Shown here: in pieces, positions 63,702 through 64,000 of the stretch
How positions within the stretch are numbered: position 1 is the first letter of the stretch
Layout of the letters: every line of letters begins with the position of its first letter
Assembly (NCBI RefSeq): GCF_002929355.1
Contig: NZ_PJIR01000001.1
Coordinates: forward strand, 186,001-250,000
Direction of reading: 5' to 3'
DNA: 64,000 nt
Source of the DNA: Arthrobacter sp. B0490
GTDB taxonomy: Bacteria; Actinomycetota; Actinomycetes; Actinomycetales; Micrococcaceae
Notes under the pieces: generated by a model
Told to the model about the DNA's origin: nothing
Database searches by the model: none
Seen by the model: the letters and a program-made list of their open reading frames with translations, nothing else
Made by a program: the position numbers and the translations under genes

Positions 63702-64000
63702 GCTGTCCGTGATGCTCCTGAATCCGTGGGGTGCACTGCTTTCCCTGGCGAGGCGGGCTCGCGCTGGACGTCCCTGCGGAACAGGTCCTCCTCGGTCTCG
63801 CCGCGCACGATCAGCCGCGCGACGCCGTCGACGACCGCCACGACCGGCGGACGCGTCAGGTAGTTGTAGTTGCTCGAGAGCACCCAGCAGTAGGCTCCGG
63901 TGCCCGGAACGGCGAGGAGGTCACCGGCTCCGGTGTCCTCGGGGAGGTAGACGTCCCGCACCACGATGTCACCGCTCTCGCAGTGTTTGCCAACCACACG
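63698..64000 (-). CDS. lysA: Diaminopimelate decarboxylase LysA, C-terminal fragment
   Basis: The last 100 or so residues of a PLP-dependent decarboxylase are present and the start is beyond the right edge. Seen are [14 protein letters not shown], with the catalytic cysteine of the dimer partner site, [21 protein letters not shown] and NYNYLTRPP. It makes lysine from meso-diaminopimelate. hom overlaps its stop codon, a common actinobacterial order (argS-lysA-hom-thrC-thrB). Confidence 0.9.
   Translation of the reverse strand, partial: RVVGKHCESGDIVVRDVYLPEDTGAGDLLAVPGTGAYCWVLSSNYNYLTRPPVVAVVDGVARLIVRGETEEDLFRRDVQREPASPGKAVHPTDSGASRTA

Overview
The window is high-GC, gene-dense bacterial chromosome from an actinobacterium, most likely Arthrobacter sensu lato or another Micrococcaceae member. 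The evidence is the NucS mismatch endonuclease in place of MutS/MutL, actinobacterial families of unknown function (DUF2017, DUF2550, DUF3039, DUF222-HNH, a DUF6318-like lipoprotein), a Rho with a long N/R/G-rich insertion, and many genes that look leaderless. No rRNA, tRNA, CRISPR array, prophage or intact insertion sequence was seen.

Layout. 1-2.4 kb: the 5' end of nadA, its NrtR-type Nudix repressor with a candidate operator, and an alpha/beta hydrolase. 2.2-9.3 kb: a 51-residue acidic protein, an MFS transporter, SbcC-SbcD and an aquaporin. 9.4-13.2 kb: an ADP-ribosylglycohydrolase-like protein with degenerate metal motifs coupled to an SDR, a DnaQ-type exonuclease with a BRCT domain, and a HAD hydrolase. 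13.2-19.0 kb (minus strand): a core block clpS-DUF2017-murI-MBL hydrolase-rph-rdgB-dedA-GNAT. 19.1-21.1 kb: pncB-pncA, nicotinate and nicotinamide salvage. 21.1-25 kb: SF2 helicase, 14-TM MFS exporter, DUF3039.

25.1-28.6 kb is the most accessory-looking stretch. It has a DUF222/HNH nuclease with an internal 15-bp repeat, an intergenic 14-bp tandem repeat, and a secreted PKD-like protein coupled to a lipoprotein in locally AT-richer DNA. 28.7-35.3 kb holds an ABC-2 exporter, an Old Yellow Enzyme homologue, a CnoX/YbbN-like protein without the thioredoxin cysteines, and an unrecognised 618-residue membrane protein. 35.4-40.5 kb holds an AI-2E-family transporter, a hydrolase, a zinc-ribbon protein divergent from nucS, nagA and a DUF2550 protein.

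40.5-48.6 kb is the complete F1Fo ATP synthase operon (atpI, atpZ-like, atpBEFHAGDC). Upstream of it are wecA/tagO-like and capD-like surface-glycan genes, a divergent glycosyltransferase-epimerase pair, tsaC, a second glycosyltransferase with a hexanucleotide repeat, prmC, prfA and rho. The right end is the threonine block lysA (partial)-hom-thrC-thrB. The usual actinobacterial order thr-rho-prfA-prmC-tsaC-wecA-atp is kept, but glycan genes are inserted at two points.

I found no clearly new multi-gene system. The best leads are the repeat-rich PKD/lipoprotein island, the degenerate ADP-ribosylglycohydrolase-SDR pair, a 24-codon ORF coupled to dedA, a strong hairpin between atpA and atpG, and a palindrome holding the stop codons of two convergent genes.
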